64,000 bases of DNA from positions 36,468,113-36,532,112 of the forward strand of contig CM075853.1 of NCBI GenBank assembly GCA_037975125.1, in the 5' to 3' direction. Below are positions 26,047-39,794 of this stretch, one piece after another. Positions within the stretch are counted from its first letter, which is position 1. Every line of letters starts with the position of its first letter. The notes below the pieces were generated by a model, which worked only from the letters and a program-made list of their open reading frames with translations, had not been told where the DNA came from and made no database searches. The DNA comes from Latrodectus hesperus (lineage: Eukaryota > Arthropoda > Arachnida > Araneae > Theridiidae). Both the position numbers and the translations under genes were made by a program.

Positions 26047-26090
26047 CAAAATATCTCCAATTAAAATATCTATTAATTGGAGATATTTTG
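26047..26090. repeat. Perfect 18-bp hairpin
   Basis: CAAAATATCTCCAATTAA (26047-26064) pairs without mismatch with TTAATTGGAGATATTTTG (26073-26090) across an 8-nt loop. There is no T-run after it that would suggest a Pol III terminator. Confidence 0.92.
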
Positions 26091-28442
26091 ATATTTAGAA
26101 ATATGTTTGTACAGAAAATTTTATGTCTTGTTTTAATGTTGACAGTTAACATCAAATAACTGAGTTAGAGAAGGAGAAGCGGCAGAATTAAAGCAAAGTT
26201 TCCCTTCACTTCCTTAAGTTCCATTGTTGATCGTAAAATTTATGAGCGATTTGGATACAATCTTGATTAAGTAAAAACCTTTCAGCTACTTACAAGAGCA
26301 TGATTACAGTATGAGCAAACAGAAATAAAACTCAATCAATTTCTGCATTTTACTCGTTTAATAATTGTAGTCAAAAACAAACACAGAAATATTTTATACA
26401 TTATTTAATGGCGCTTCCTTTATCTTGTCATAAAAGAATAGTAGTTGCTATTTATTTTCCCTCCTTGATTCTCCTACTATTAGTAGATATAATTTCATTT
26501 GGATATTTTTATCGAAATATCCTCCACCCTGCTGTCCTATATCGCTACAATAAAATTTCTAGTTACATTGTCATTGAGATAGTATCTTATAATTGGGTAC
26601 TCAAATTTCTTTTGTTCAACATATAAAAATCTTCTCTATAAATCAAACTACTAGTGCCCATGTCTAATCAAGCAAATAAACTGTACTTAATTTTATATGT
26701 AAAAATTTATGTGATTTGTAGATTTTGTTTACTGAAATCAAGACATTCCTATATATTGGCATATGTTTGTATATATTAGTATAATTGTTTAGTGGAAAAA
26801 ACTATAAATCTTCAATTCAGCTATATTTAATATTTTGAGATCATATTCATAAATAATTTGTTAGATACCATGATAATCGTAGTTCTGGTTCAGTTAAATA
26901 GGTTACAGTTTCATGGTTTAGCCCTAGGAAAAGATAAAGAAGGCGTTGATTTAATAATATTACAGTAAGGTACATCTACTCGTAAAGTATCTGGAAACAA
27001 GATTTGAAAAGTAACTGGTGTTTTAATGACAGTCATACACAAGTATTTTTGGGCCTACCATATGTAATCTGCAAACAAGTAGATAATTTAAAAGGCATTA
27101 CAATTTTCATCACCAATAGTATTATTTTGACTCTGGGTTAGGTTACTCAAAACTATTGACTGATCTCGCTACAGAATACTCTTTTTCTTATTTTATTTAA
27201 ATTTCTAGAATTATAATATGATTAGAAATTTGTGTACTTCAAATTTGAAATAATGTTTATTGTGATTAAACAGGTAATTTTCCTTTTCAGAGAAAATATC
27301 AAAAGCGTTCTTTTAAAAATTTCGAATGCTATTTATCTCCTCAGATTCTTTTAATAGATTCTCATGGTAATCATATATATCTTTACCATAGAAAGAATGT
27401 GTTAGTATTTTTTATATGTCAGAAGGATTCCTTCCATAAAATATAGTCTCTTATCATACATATCTAGCGCAGAATATTGATATTTTGCTTAAATAAGAGT
27501 TGAGGAAGAAATCTTCTCACATTTAGATTCAATTAAGCAGTTTATCTCTTTGCTCTCACTGCCTAATAGCAGTATTTAAAAAGCTTTTAGAAAAAGCATT
27601 AAACTGGAATTTTAGAGAAATAAAAATATGGTAAAATAATGGATGATGTTAAAGGTCTGCGAAAAATTCAAGCTATTATTTAAAATAAAGTAGTTCTGTT
27701 CTTAATTAGCATTCTTGTTAATTTAGTCTCATGATATATATATTTCAATAGATAATATATGTATTCGATTTTTTTCACACAATACTCACCTTTTTTGTAT
27801 AAAAAAAGGTCAATACACAAACCATTTTTTAAATTTAAATTTATTCAAAATTGTCCCAGTGTTTTCTCAAAATTTTTTATTATTCTCTATAAGTAATTCA
27901 ATGTAATGAAATTTTCTCAATCATCTTGCAAATAAAAATTTACTATGATTATAATATTATTTTCATTTACGAAAATAAAGGAGAGAAGTTTATAAAAATA
28001 ATGGTCACGTACATTGACCAGATATATTTTTAATTCATTATTGTTTATTTTATTTTACATTTCCTTCTTTTAGCATTTTCGGTCAATTAAGACTGCCGAA
28101 TTTAAGCGCTTAAAATTTCTTGACATAAATACATTTTTCTTGCTCTATATAATTATATAAAAAAATTTAAGCTTACAACAATCCCCATTTATAATGTTGG
28201 AATTAATGTCTAGGTTTTTATTTTTTAATTTGAATCGACATTTAAATATGTATAGGGTTTATCTTAAAACTCTTAAGAAACAAGTTCAAACAATATTAAA
28301 AGTTTGCAAATAGGTGATTAGCTTACTTTTGTAAAATCAATCGTATCGTACAAAATGAAATAAAAAAAGCTATTAGTTACCTTCCATAAATCCGATAAAT
28401 CTACACATAATACGATTCACAGACATGTGAATCTAACTTATA

Positions 28443-28473
28443 TATCTAAGTAAACTTTATCTAAGTAAACTTT
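28443..28473 (+). repeat. Two-copy 16-bp tandem repeat
   Basis: The unit ATCTAAGTAAACTTT with one extra base occurs twice head to tail with almost no change. Confidence 0.85.
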
Positions 28474-28639
28474 CGATGTAAATCTTTCATCAGTTATTTT
28501 GATAAAATCTTAATTAGTCAAAGAATTAGCCAGGTTGGTTGTCCGTGCAATAAATACTAGCTATGAAGCTAAGCTTATGCCCTAAATCGGAATCTAAAAA
28601 TAAACACAAGTGATAAGAAAAATTATCACAACCCAGGAA

Positions 28640-29400
28640 AGGGTACTATTTTATTTCTCACCTTGGATTTATTCCATTCTAATCAATATTTGTTCCTTCG
28701 AATGGGATTGTCCGTTTTGTGGGCCCTTTCCAATCGAATAAGTGACGACACACCAGAACTTCAACCGAATTCTTAGCCTCAGTGTTCTGAAAGAAAGAGA
28801 TTCGATTGGGGGCTTTCTGTTTCTTATTCGAACTGAAAGTTAGGAGCGATTTTTCTTGATTGCCAGCTGCGAGGGTGAATCATTAATGGTTAGACAAAAG
28901 GCGCACGAGTCGGAAAATCCTTCTGTTGTCATCGTGGAGCTCGGATTGCGCTGGGAACACTTGAATTATGTACTTCTCAAATTTTGCAAGCGGGAGGGCG
29001 ACAAGTTCTATTCATCGTCCCGCGTTAATTCTGTTTTCTCTTTCTGGGTCATTTAGTCCACTATAAATCATCGGGCCGAAAGCGACTCGGCAGCCTTTTA
29101 TTCTGACTTCTCTTCTTACAACTCGAGAATATGTGTCAGCCATTTTCGTTCCATCTTGTTTTTTTTATTATTACTTTACTTCAAGGCTCGGTGTGCGAAT
29201 TTCGTTTTGTTTTACGTCAAGCTCTGGGAAGGCTTTTATTGTTGGGGATAATCAAATGAAGTGCTCAGAGAATGGTTGGTATACAAGGAGGCTTTTCTTT
29301 CGCCGCATTGTGCGAAAGTGGAGGGTCGAGTCTGGAATGCGGGCCGCAGAGAGAAAAAAGGAAGGAAATAGGGTTTCGCATTAGGTAATTGTGTAATCAA
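28640..29400. other. GC-richer island with internal inverted repeat, function unknown
   Basis: About 760 bp of balanced composition. CCAATCGAAT (28731-28740) and ATTCGATTGG (about 28800-28809) form a 10-bp inverted pair about 60 bp apart. Plus-strand frames of 66 (28856-29056) and 83 codons (29133-29384) match no family I know. Candidate regulatory or exonic sequence. Confidence 0.35.
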
Positions 29401-32400
29401 TGCCCAAAATCTTCAAGTAATTCTTCTTATCTTCGAGACAGAACAATGAATCAGTCACTCAAAGGTAATGCAGTTAACATTTTTATTTTTGTACTCGTAT
29501 CCAAGTAAGTATTGTCAAATGTGCAGCTAATTTGATACGATAGTATGTTTGTATTTGCATTTGTTCATTTATCTCAGACTAAATTAGGACTGTGGTAATC
29601 CTGTTGGTACAGGCGCCGGTTTTTTGATTGATTTGTATCAGGTTTCTTCCCAGACAATTAAAATCTGTCCCATTTTATTCAAGCTATGCTTGTTAACTAC
29701 TCATGGTTTGATTCTTGGCTTGATATGGGAATTGGAATTAAGAATGCCAACTCAGGTGACAACTTCGCCGCTTGACCATGGCTCAAAAAATCAAGATATT
29801 GTTTTCAGGTGTAATATAAGATGTATTCCAGACATTTATCACAAGAATATGTTGCATTTCTTGTGTAGCATATTTACGTTTCAGAACTGAACAATGGGAT
29901 GGTGAATTGATATATTCAAAGAAAGTGCTTAGCAATTTCAAAAATTTTTAAATGTCAAAAATGGCATTCTAATTAGAAATTAATGCCAAACTAGCATCAT
30001 TACATTAAAATTTTTACAAGCATTGAATTTATTAATACGACAGTCTAGGTACATCACAATCGAATTTGGAACGTATCACTAGAAAGACTTCATTACTTCC
30101 GATGCCGAATACCACAATTATAGATATGACAATGTTATCTCATATTTTTTAAATACCTTATAATTTAACCTTTAATTTTATATAAATCTCACTGTAATTT
30201 TTTTAATGTATTTCATAATATTATAGGAAGTTATATTCAACTCTCTTAAACTAAGTGATTATCACTTATATAACTTAGAACGCGTGTTCCCTTCTTCAAA
30301 GGAAAAAAAAAACTAAAGTTTTTGTGGCCCAAAAGACGGGCGCCAGAAATATCTGAAATATCGTTGGAGAACAGTAAATATGACCCCATGCAATCACTCG
30401 AATTATTGATAAGATGAATCAAGAGATAAAAATGGAAAAAAATTCATCCTTTTTATCTTCCTATTTCTGTGTCTGATATTGTTTTAACTTATCTTTTTTA
30501 TTTGTTGTCAAATTTAAAAATGCAAACCTTACTATCGTTTTTGAACTAAAATGTAGTTTAATCTGCACAAAAATTTTTTTTCTTTTAAAGAAACGGTAAC
30601 GGGTTGTTTTTTTTAATTTAGCGTTGAAAAACAATTCTTAGTTTTCAATGTACTTTAGAGCTACTATTACGCTCTTGAGATATTATGCTTTACATTTTTC
30701 TTTTTCATAAAAGTGATTTTGTTCGATTCCATATCTAAGCCTGCGTATTAATCAAGATTGCAATGTTACAAGATTTTTTTAATATTTGTGTGGAATATTT
30801 TCAGAGAATTTCATAAAATGCCATTGTATAACAATAAGTCATTGTAAATGTACACATGTAAAAAACAATTCTTAAAAAATTCACCTTATATATTTGTGCC
30901 TCACTAGAGCTGAATAGAAACTTAGTAAAGCTAGATTAAACTCTCCTGTTTTTGTGGTAAAATATTCGAAGACAGATGCAGCCATGAATCACTGGGCTGA
31001 AAAGATCGTTACACAACTTGGAATGTAATTATTCAACACAATATTTCAATATGATAAGAGGCAGTACAGGAATAATCACTATTTTTTTCGATTAAATGAC
31101 TTTGCTCATGATATTAGGCTCAGTAAAATATTCGAGTGTTTGAAACTCCATTTCTTTCCTGTTTTAAATCAAACATTTTTTAACCTTATACATACCACTC
31201 ACACAATAATAAGTTGTTACAAGCATTTAATTAAGTATAAGTGGCTTTATTCTATCATTAACCATGACTTCTGTTTTGAGATTAATTTTAGCTCCTACCA
31301 ATTTGGAAAAACAAAAATTTTTACTAGCAAGATGTTATTTTCATATATTTGTCTAAAAAATGAAATTGCACTTATTCAGGATTTATCAGCTATTTTATAT
31401 TAGTTAAAAAGAAAGCAGTGTCTTCTAATGAAAAATGAGAAACTAGCTTTCTGAAAAATTTGTGATTTAAAAAAGCGATAATCAATATTTTTAATGATAT
31501 TTACTTAGAGGGTGTTTTGTCCAAAACGTTGCTTTGCACCACTCGAGTTTAGTCTCATACATGAAATAGTCCCACGAGTGACCAGCTAATAATAATAATA
31601 AAAAGCAAATGTAATGTGGAACGCTCCAAAACTTTCTTTTTGCTTACGATATTATTCAATATTGAATACAAAACTCCTTTCATCCAGCTCCATTTCATTT
31701 TCGATACGCGTCTTAGTGAGGAAAGCGGGAACACGCTCACTGCAGTGAGCAAAATAACCAACCTTTTTTTAAAAAAACGAAAAAATAGTAAATATCAATA
31801 TTTTTAGTAACACTGTGGGAATGCAGAAAGAAAAGGTGATCCCGTGTTGTGTGTACTTATTTTTTTCTCTGTCTTCAGAGTTTTAAGGAGATGACAATTT
31901 TAAAGGGGTAGAAAAAAACTAGCCTCTTTTATTAAATTAAGCAGTATTTTCAGAATGATACGTATCAAGGCGTAAGCAACTTTACAGTGAGTTTAGATCA
32001 GCGTTAATAGTGGTTTGACATAACAAATGTTAATAAAATATTAAAATGAAATATAGCCTTGTTTTAATTTAGTCATAGACCAAAATCCTGATATTAGTTT
32101 CATGAGCAGCAATTTTGAACTCAACTCTGTATAAAGATTTGGTTTATAAACAGAATGATGATTATTATACAGATATAAAGTAAAAATACGTATAGCAATA
32201 TCTGAAAGTCAAACGAGACACAAAACGTTAATAGAATTTTCATAAATGATTTTTTGTATTTAAGAAACAATAATATAAATTTCTCCACCAAACATTTTCA
32301 TTAATATAAAATTTAAAAATATAAAGTAGAAAAATATAAACAAGTAAATATTAAGAATTTAAAAAAAAATTGAATTTTAGTTTTTTAAAACAAACCAATT

Positions 32401-33180
32401 TTATTGTCAATTTTAAAAAAACGTATATTATGATAATTAATATAATTTTTAAACTGAGTAAGAAAATAAAAAAATGTACATCCAATAAAATGAGAGAGAA
32501 AATAGCATTTTCCCATGCATTTATGTTATGAAAGAGTTAAGGACTAAATCAAAGGTCAAACTTTACAATCAACAAATAAAGCTATTCACTCAATCATCTC
32601 TTTATCAGGATAAGATACAAAAATACACAATGTTATCGAAGGAATTTTGTACTCGTCATTGTCGCGAGTTGGTGATAAAAACCGTAAATCAGGGACGACT
32701 TGGCGATCTCATATTGGGGGGCGCATCATAGATAACAATACCTGATTTTACTATCTTATCTCCCTTTGTCTATCAATAGCATGTGGGCTGTTGACTTCCA
32801 TTAACTACTTATATTTGAACACTGTAACTGTAAATCTCTTATAAGCAAAGCTAAAAAAACTTCTTTATTCTCATTAACATACATTAATTAGAACCTTAAT
32901 TAACAAATCTGGTACTTTAAGCTTGAGATACTTTAAGCATTGATGTTTACTTTTAATAAAAAGAGCTGTAATTGCAAATTGAAGTTTTTTTCTTGCAGAT
33001 TAATTTTTCAAACCGTAACAGTTCCATTGTCAAAAAATTATTTTAATGTTTTCCTTCAGATTTATCAAAATAGTTAATCGAATAAAATTGCTGTTTATGT
33101 ATAGGATATGATATTTTTTGAAATGTGTACCATTAAAAATGCCTTTTTAGTTTATTTTTACTCATATTTTAGCATATTTT
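29400..33180. other. AT-rich DNA with small GC-richer patches, no gene recognised
   Basis: Patches at about 30285-30400 (with AAAGACGGGCGCCAG) and 32630-32735 (with CATTGTCGCGAGTTGG and TTGGCGATCTCATATTGG) interrupt the background. The second lies at the end of a 67-codon plus frame (32528-32731) that I do not recognise. TTGTTCGATTCC near 30720 looks like an isolated B-box with no SINE body. Frames at 29624-29890 and 31140-31403 are AT-driven. Confidence 0.55.
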
Positions 33181-33185
33181 CTTAG

Positions 33186-33279
<94 letters not shown>

Positions 33280-33292
33280 GTATATATATATA
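33186..33292. repeat. (TA)n microsatellite with TG variants
   Basis: About 107 bp, mostly TA, with TATGTATATGTA near the right end. Confidence 0.95.
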
Positions 33293-33294
33293 AT

Positions 33295-36075
33295 ATTAAC
33301 TTAATATCATTTCATTTTATAATATAATGACTTGGAAAACTAATATTGTATGTTTCCGTAATTGTTAACCATGTTCTCTGAAAAATTCTCGAAAATTATT
33401 ACCTTTGTTTGTGTAAGCAATTTTAAAAAGACATTTATGCACACAAATACATTTAATAACTGACAATAATTCTGTAATTTAAATAATAATAAATGTTTTA
33501 CACTATTTAGCTGTCTGCCGAGAAAATTTCATTTGAAACTAGTAATGACAAGCTCAATTAAAAATTTGATTTAAAAATTTTTTATGCGAAATGATCCCAC
33601 TAAATAACAAGTCTATACAATAAGAAGGGTTAATGTGTAAAATAAATAAACTTAAAAAGCTAATGTGTGTGAGTGTGAGAGGTAATACATTTGACGTAGA
33701 ATATTGTTGAGACATAGTAATAAACAATCTCTAATTCTGAAAACTTATGTCTTTATATCTTTTCATGTGCTTACAATTCATTTATACTTTGAAATTCGAT
33801 CACTTTTAATAAAAGTTGTAAAAACTGTAATTTAAACATAAAAAGACATAATATGTGTGAGCTTTAGAATTTCATATTTTAAATAACTGAAATTTTAAAC
33901 AAACTGTCATATAGGTAATTGATGTATAAGAGCATATAAATTTCAAAATTTCCAGAAGTATTTGTTGCTAAAGCGAAAACAATTAACAATACTGACATAG
34001 CTTAGAAGATATAAATAGGAAAAGTACAATCAGTTCTTTTTTAGGAGCCTATTCTGTCACCCTGATGCACTTAACAAGAATTATCAGAATTTAAACGAGA
34101 AATAATATCTCAAAGTATGAAAGATTTTATTGTTGAAGATGCTCAAGTATGTTTCAGATTTCCTTAAGAACATTACAGATATAACAATAACTATTTTAAT
34201 ACAGTAATCAAAAGATTTTGTACAGAATTTATGTTGTCTATAACGGGCAGCAGAAAATGTTAATTTGTTAAAATTCAATAGGATTTGAAAGTTTGCTGGG
34301 CAAATTAATTAAAAATATATGCCTCATCATTCAAGACAAAAACTGTTTAAAACAACACTTTATTTCAGTGGACCATGGAGAATCAGAAAGCTTGATCCAT
34401 GAATCTTGTTTCCAGCTTAGAGATTGTATAATACATAATTCATGCAAGCTTTCAACGAATGATAGAACAAAACACTCTATAATTGTCTAAGAAATGTTTG
34501 CTTATTAAATAGTTGAGCATCATAAACACATAGCCCTTATTTTTTAGAAGACTTAAATCTCAAAATGTTGTTGATCAGTTAATCATTCAGGAATCCTAGA
34601 TTGAAGGTTTTGCGTTATATAAAATAGGGTTTTTTTTAAAGGTTTTATGTTTCAAGTAATATTTATTTTCCACTGAAATACGAATCAAAAATTTATATCT
34701 TGAAGCAAAATAGTATTTAATTAAATAGCATTAAATATTATTAATATTAGTATTAAATTAAATAGTATTAAATATTAAATATTATTAGTATTTAATAAAA
34801 TTAAATATTATTTAGTATTTAATAAAATAATATTTATTAAAATCAACTTAAAATGTTTTACAGATGATTTTAATTAATATATTCTATTAATATTTTTAGA
34901 TCCACAACTTGAAATTGCTTTCTTTTCCTTCTTTTTTGAATATTTACTCATTTTTCAATTTAAATTATGATTTTATTTTGAATTTTTCTCTATTAAGAAA
35001 TTATTAACTTTCTTCCTCTAAAAAATTTAAAATAAGTTTTATTTTTGTTTTAGGAATATTTAATTGAGGGTTGCTTGGCTTTTATCTTTAAATACTTCTT
35101 TTAATTTTCAAAAGTTTTTACGTATTACTTATCATTTTACAATATATAAAAACTTGATTTCTTTTAATCCCAATTTGTTTTTAACTATGATAATGTGATC
35201 TGCTGTATACATAATTACTGATACTTCAATGTTACAAATTTTAAATTTACTTTAAAATTAGCATTTATATCTGATCAATTGTATATATATCGAGCTATAG
35301 ATGATGTTTTTTTATTAGTTAATATTTTAGTTTAATATTTAAATAATTTTATTCAACATTTTTTGTGGTCATATGAAAAAATACTGTCACATATAAAAAT
35401 ATTTATAAATAAGTAAATAATACAAAAATTTAGTCATCGACAAAAAGAAGAAAATTGTTGGGTTTAGTTGGTTTTAGAATGTACTTATTAATTAAGTAAA
35501 TTTTTTGCGAAGTATTTGAGATTTTACCTTATGAAATAAAATGTTGAAATATTTTATTTTTCAAACTTTAAATTTATAATTAAAGAATTAAAATGACAAT
35601 AGAATTTATATTTGACAATAATTTTACGATTATTTTGCCGTTTTTATAAAAAAAAAATAGTTTATACATTTCTCTCAAGTAATTCTATTACCAATAAAAA
35701 TTTTCTGCCACTATATATTTATTTTCGATATTTACTTACCAATTAATCCGTGAAAAAATATTTACTAAGATATTTGTAAAGCATAGGAAATACAAATTTA
35801 ACAGTACAGGTTTATAACTATTTAGATATCTTTATCAAATAATCAATTTAATTATTCTTGGAATTATGCATTCTAAACATGTGAGAGAATGTTCACAAGT
35901 AAAAAAAAATATCAAATAATTCTTAATTTAATCAAAAATCAACGAATTTATTTTTTTATATTGTATAATCGGAATACAAATATAAAACAAATCTAATCCA
36001 TCTGTATATACTTTTTATTTAAAATTGCATTTTATTTTTAAATATTAAAAAAAAAAAATCAGAATAAATTAAGTG
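33295..36075. other. AT-rich DNA with a TTAAATATTA-type minisatellite
   Basis: No gene. The low-complexity block at 34721-34850 is listed separately. A 65-codon plus frame at 34293-34490 is not recognised. Confidence 0.6.
34721..34850. repeat. Degenerate AT minisatellite
   Basis: Repeated, partly palindromic units built from TATTAAATATTA and AGTATTTAATAAAAT words over about 130 bp. Likely slippage-driven. Confidence 0.75.
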
Positions 36076-36079
36076 ACTC

Positions 36080-37080
36080 TAGAAAGCTCTCGGCAATTAT
36101 ATCAACGAACAGCAAGTGAATTTGTCTTGATGCGTTTGCCGTAGGGAATTTCTATTTCAGCGTTGTAGGGAAAAAGCGAGAAAGATTACATCCCGAAAGC
36201 TTCTATACTCGATCGAGCAGACGGTTCGCAGCGACGAAAGCCGGTGAGTGAGCAGATGATTGCTCTCTCTCTCCATGTTGCCTTTCTCCGAACTGCGCAA
36301 TAACACAGAACTAGAACGATTCTTGCAGATTTTCTGTTCCGATTGCTTGAACTGTTCTGATTCCTCGATGCAACATTACAGATTTTCCGAGAAAATAGAA
36401 TGAAAAATGGTAATGGGGAAAAATCGTTTGCATTTAAAATCATGTGAAGAGTTTGTATGAAGATTTATTGCGTTAATTGAACCATTTTATTGCGAACTTC
36501 TAAAATTATTATACATAATTAATTTATATAAATTTCCCAGCAATCCGAAATTTTGAAATGCGAAATAGAATTTTCCCCTTTTTACTGGTAGTTTTCTAAC
36601 TGCGTACTTCCACGAAAATTGGACTTCTTCATAGTTATTGCGCAATACCTTCGTCTGATGCCACTATGGGATTATTTACCAATTTTTTTACTGGATATGC
36701 TTATGAAATGCAAATTATTTTGAACAATTACATTGAAGCAATCTCAGAAGTTAAAAATTGCTATACGAAATGATGTGAAACCATATGATTCATAATTTAA
36801 ATTGTGGTGATTGGTTATAATGTTTTGGCATCATCAAATGAAAACGAGAATTCACTGTAATTGCAACTAAAACAAAGGATGTGATGTATTGTGTTTTGTT
36901 CTTTGCTGTCTGGGGGTACGTGTTTTCAGAACTTGTTAATTTCGTATCTACGCAAGCGACTTATTTCTTTCTGTAACTGTTCATAAGCAAACTCCGAAGA
37001 AGATGCTTTCAATCCTTTGGCAGTATCGGAAAATTGACTAGAAGAAATATGAAAAATAAACGGTAAGGACTTCTTTTATT
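36080..37080. other. GC-richer region, function unknown
   Basis: The densest part is 36110-36440, with CGATCGAGCAGACGGTTCGC (36211-36230) and AAGCCGGTGAGTGAGC (36239-36254). AGCCGGTGAGTGA contains a good splice-donor-like word (GGTGAGT), but I cannot define an exon around it. An 85-codon minus frame (36443-36186) is rich in Arg and Ser and not recognised. A less GC-rich shoulder runs to 37080. Confidence 0.35.
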
Positions 37081-37508
37081 TTATAAGCAACTTTCTAGTG
37101 GTTTTGCTATTTTATAAATAATTTCTGTGTGTTTATAAAACACGTAATTTATTTTTTACAATCAAATTGAGAAAAGACTGCGTCATTTTTGCATACCAAT
37201 TTTATCGTATTCTGTATTATATTTTTACTATTTCAGTCAAGTAAAATCTTACAATGAATTTTGATTCAATCAACATGATTCGAAATAAAAAGAATGAAAA
37301 TTTTAAGAATATTTAATTTTCTGCTTGAAATTGTTTAATTTTATGGCCTTCATATGAAAGCAGTAGTATTAAATAAGAATCGCTGAATGTATATTTCATA
37401 TGTAATTAGAACAAATGTTACATTTAAATGTAGTTGTAACTAAGTATTAGAATAATTAATTTTTATCATACATTTGCCTTAAATTTAGTACGAAATTGTA
37501 GAAATTTT

Positions 37509-37512
37509 TATA

Positions 37513-37566
<54 letters not shown>
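37509..37566. repeat. (TA)n microsatellite
   Basis: About 58 bp of TA with one TATGTA variant near the left end. Confidence 0.95.
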
Positions 37567-37569
<3 letters not shown>

Positions 37570-39610
37570 TTTATAAATAAACAAAAGAATTTTTTAAATA
37601 ATTAATTGTAGTTATGCCTTAGTTTTATCAATTTATTTATCAATAGAAACTTGTATATACTTCCTACTTATTACTTTCGTATGATATAATAGATAAATTT
37701 GAATAAGATATTCAACCGAAATAAAAATATGAATATTATAAAATATAAAATTGGTAAATTAAAATTCGTAAATAAAAATTTGAATAGTAAGATATTGCTT
37801 TATTTCTCCCTTTCAATTATTGAAATATTATTGTATTTCAAAAAATAATTATTGAAAATTATTAATAAAATTTTGATATGTTATTGCGTCTAATTAAAAA
37901 AGGCATATATAAATACTACAATATAATTAGTAAACAAATGAAAACGCAGTTAACTCAATGTTATTTGAATTGTAATAACAGAAAATCCGAATTCTAATGG
38001 AGACATTAATTTGACATATACGAAGGTATGTCAAACTACATACTGCATTTTAAAATATTTATAAAACGAATAATTTGTTTGATTAAACATTAAAAACTAT
38101 TGAACAACATGTAAAATATTGAATTTTAAATGCAAAAATATTCCTCGTGAATTTTCTTGCGAATAATATATTTTTATAAATAAAAAAAATACCACAAGAT
38201 TTTTTTTCTTACTCTTCTGAAATAAAGAACGCGAAAAAATATTGTTTCAGCGAAGTACTTAAGTAGTGAAATTTTTTCTTTAGCGTTCAAGCAAATTGTT
38301 TTTAACCCATTAATCCACACCAAGCTTGTCAAAATGCGCAAATACTATATGTGTATGTTGCAATGAATCTTAATTGTAGATAAATTTGGATCTGCAATAC
38401 ATAAATATCGATAGCATATATATAATTTCAAGTTGTAAATTTTATTTAGTGAGTGATGAAAAAGTTCGAAATATTTTGTTATGACTAATATTTTTGTCAT
38501 ACCTAAATTTAAACAGAAAATTCGTGGACTCATTTCATGCAAATGATAATTCATTATGTAATATTTATCTTCAAAGTGTTGAAAATATTTATTGCACGAT
38601 TTTTCTTTCATTACCAAGTTCTTGTAATGTGATCTTAGTTATTATAAATTTGTGTTTCCGTGCTCAAATTAAATTTTAAGGTTAATTTAAAATTATATAT
38701 TTTAAGATATACTTAAATATTGAAAATTCTTTCAAAAGTATATTTGGAAAAAACAAATTATGATTAAATTATATTTTCACTTCTAAATCCGAATCACCAA
38801 AAATGCTTAAGAGAATAAATAAAACCTTGTCTACAAAATATAATGCAAAATATGTATATTTAATATAGTATTGCAAAGTTAAAATATTCTGGATTTCAAA
38901 TCTTCTAAAAATTGAGTTTAACCGAAATAAAATCTTATTGTGCATAAAAAAATTTAACTTTATTTTATAGTCTATATTAAAAATGATTATTCTTATTACA
39001 TTTACCTTTTCGTAATATTTAAAAGGATATTAATTTTTACCCATATAAATTTACATAAATAGAGGTAATAGCAAATTTAGCATATCATTGTAAATTGACC
39101 AAGATCTAGTTAAGTCTTGTGAAACAAAAATATAATTGCTACAATATTAAAAAATCGATTCAAATTGTATATTGATGCATATATTTTTATAAGAAACTAA
39201 AAATGTGGCTTTTATTATTAAATAAGAAGGAGCAAGAATATTTCTAACTTTTAGAGCTACATCTTTTTTCCTGATTAGAAAAAGGTATTAATTTTCATTT
39301 CATATAAAATCAATACCTTTTCACAAGGAGCTTCCTTTTCTCCTCATTGAAAAAAATTAGAAAAGAAATAATAATCTCGAAAAAATAAAAACGGTAGAAA
39401 TAATTTTGTGGACATACTCGCGGATTCGTATCTTATTACATTTAAGACACCATAATAATGAACTTATTCTGAACTTGATTTTATACTGAAAATTTTCTCA
39501 TAACTGAGAATCAAAATATAATTTTGAAAATTCGTACACTTGATAAATTCGTTTCGTATACTTATTCAAATGTAATTTTATTCTTTTAATTTGCTCGCTG
39601 AATTCCAAAT
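37570..39610. other. AT-rich DNA with one hairpin
   Basis: No gene recognised. Overlapping small frames on both strands at 38345-38679 are AT-driven. The hairpin at 39277-39322 is listed separately. Confidence 0.6.
39277..39322. repeat. Imperfect hairpin
   Basis: GAAAAAGGTATTAATTTT pairs with AAAATCAATACCTTTTC with one mismatch and one bulge, over a loop of about 11 nt. Confidence 0.8.
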
Positions 39611-39617
39611 TTCTTCC

Positions 39618-39792
39618 ATGCTCTTGTCAGCTGAATGGTTAGATCTCCAGCCTTCTGTTCAACAGTTCCTGGATTCGATTCCTACATCGGGCATAGGTGT
39701 TGTAATAGTCCGGCATCCACTTTAAATTGTCGGTAGTTGACTTAGTCCTTGTTCCTAAAACGAGAACATTAGAGTGAGAAAACAAACTACAT
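39618..39792 (+). repeat. SINE family A, copy 3 (best preserved head)
   Basis: CAGCTGAATGGTTA (A-box region, 39628-39641) and GGATTCGATTCC (B-box, 39671-39682) are spaced as in a tRNA. TACATCGGGCATAGGTG follows, then the core CGGCATCCACTTTAAATTG (39711-39729) and a 3' part ending GAGAAAACAAAC. This copy links the tRNA-like head and the non-tRNA core most clearly. No duplication of flanking sequence is obvious, which fits age. Confidence 0.8.
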
Positions 39793-39794
39793 TT

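Larger units (their letters stand above)
24620..28630. other. Long AT-rich stretch without genes
   Basis: About 4 kb of background. Contents are the perfect hairpin at 26047-26090 and a two-copy 16-bp tandem at 28443-28473, listed separately. Small frames at 25380-25637 and 26408-26626 have no recognised domain. Confidence 0.6.

Noticed and set aside
30718..30750. TTGTTCGATTCC as a possible tRNA or SINE B-box
   Set aside because: No A-box at tRNA distance upstream and no family core downstream.
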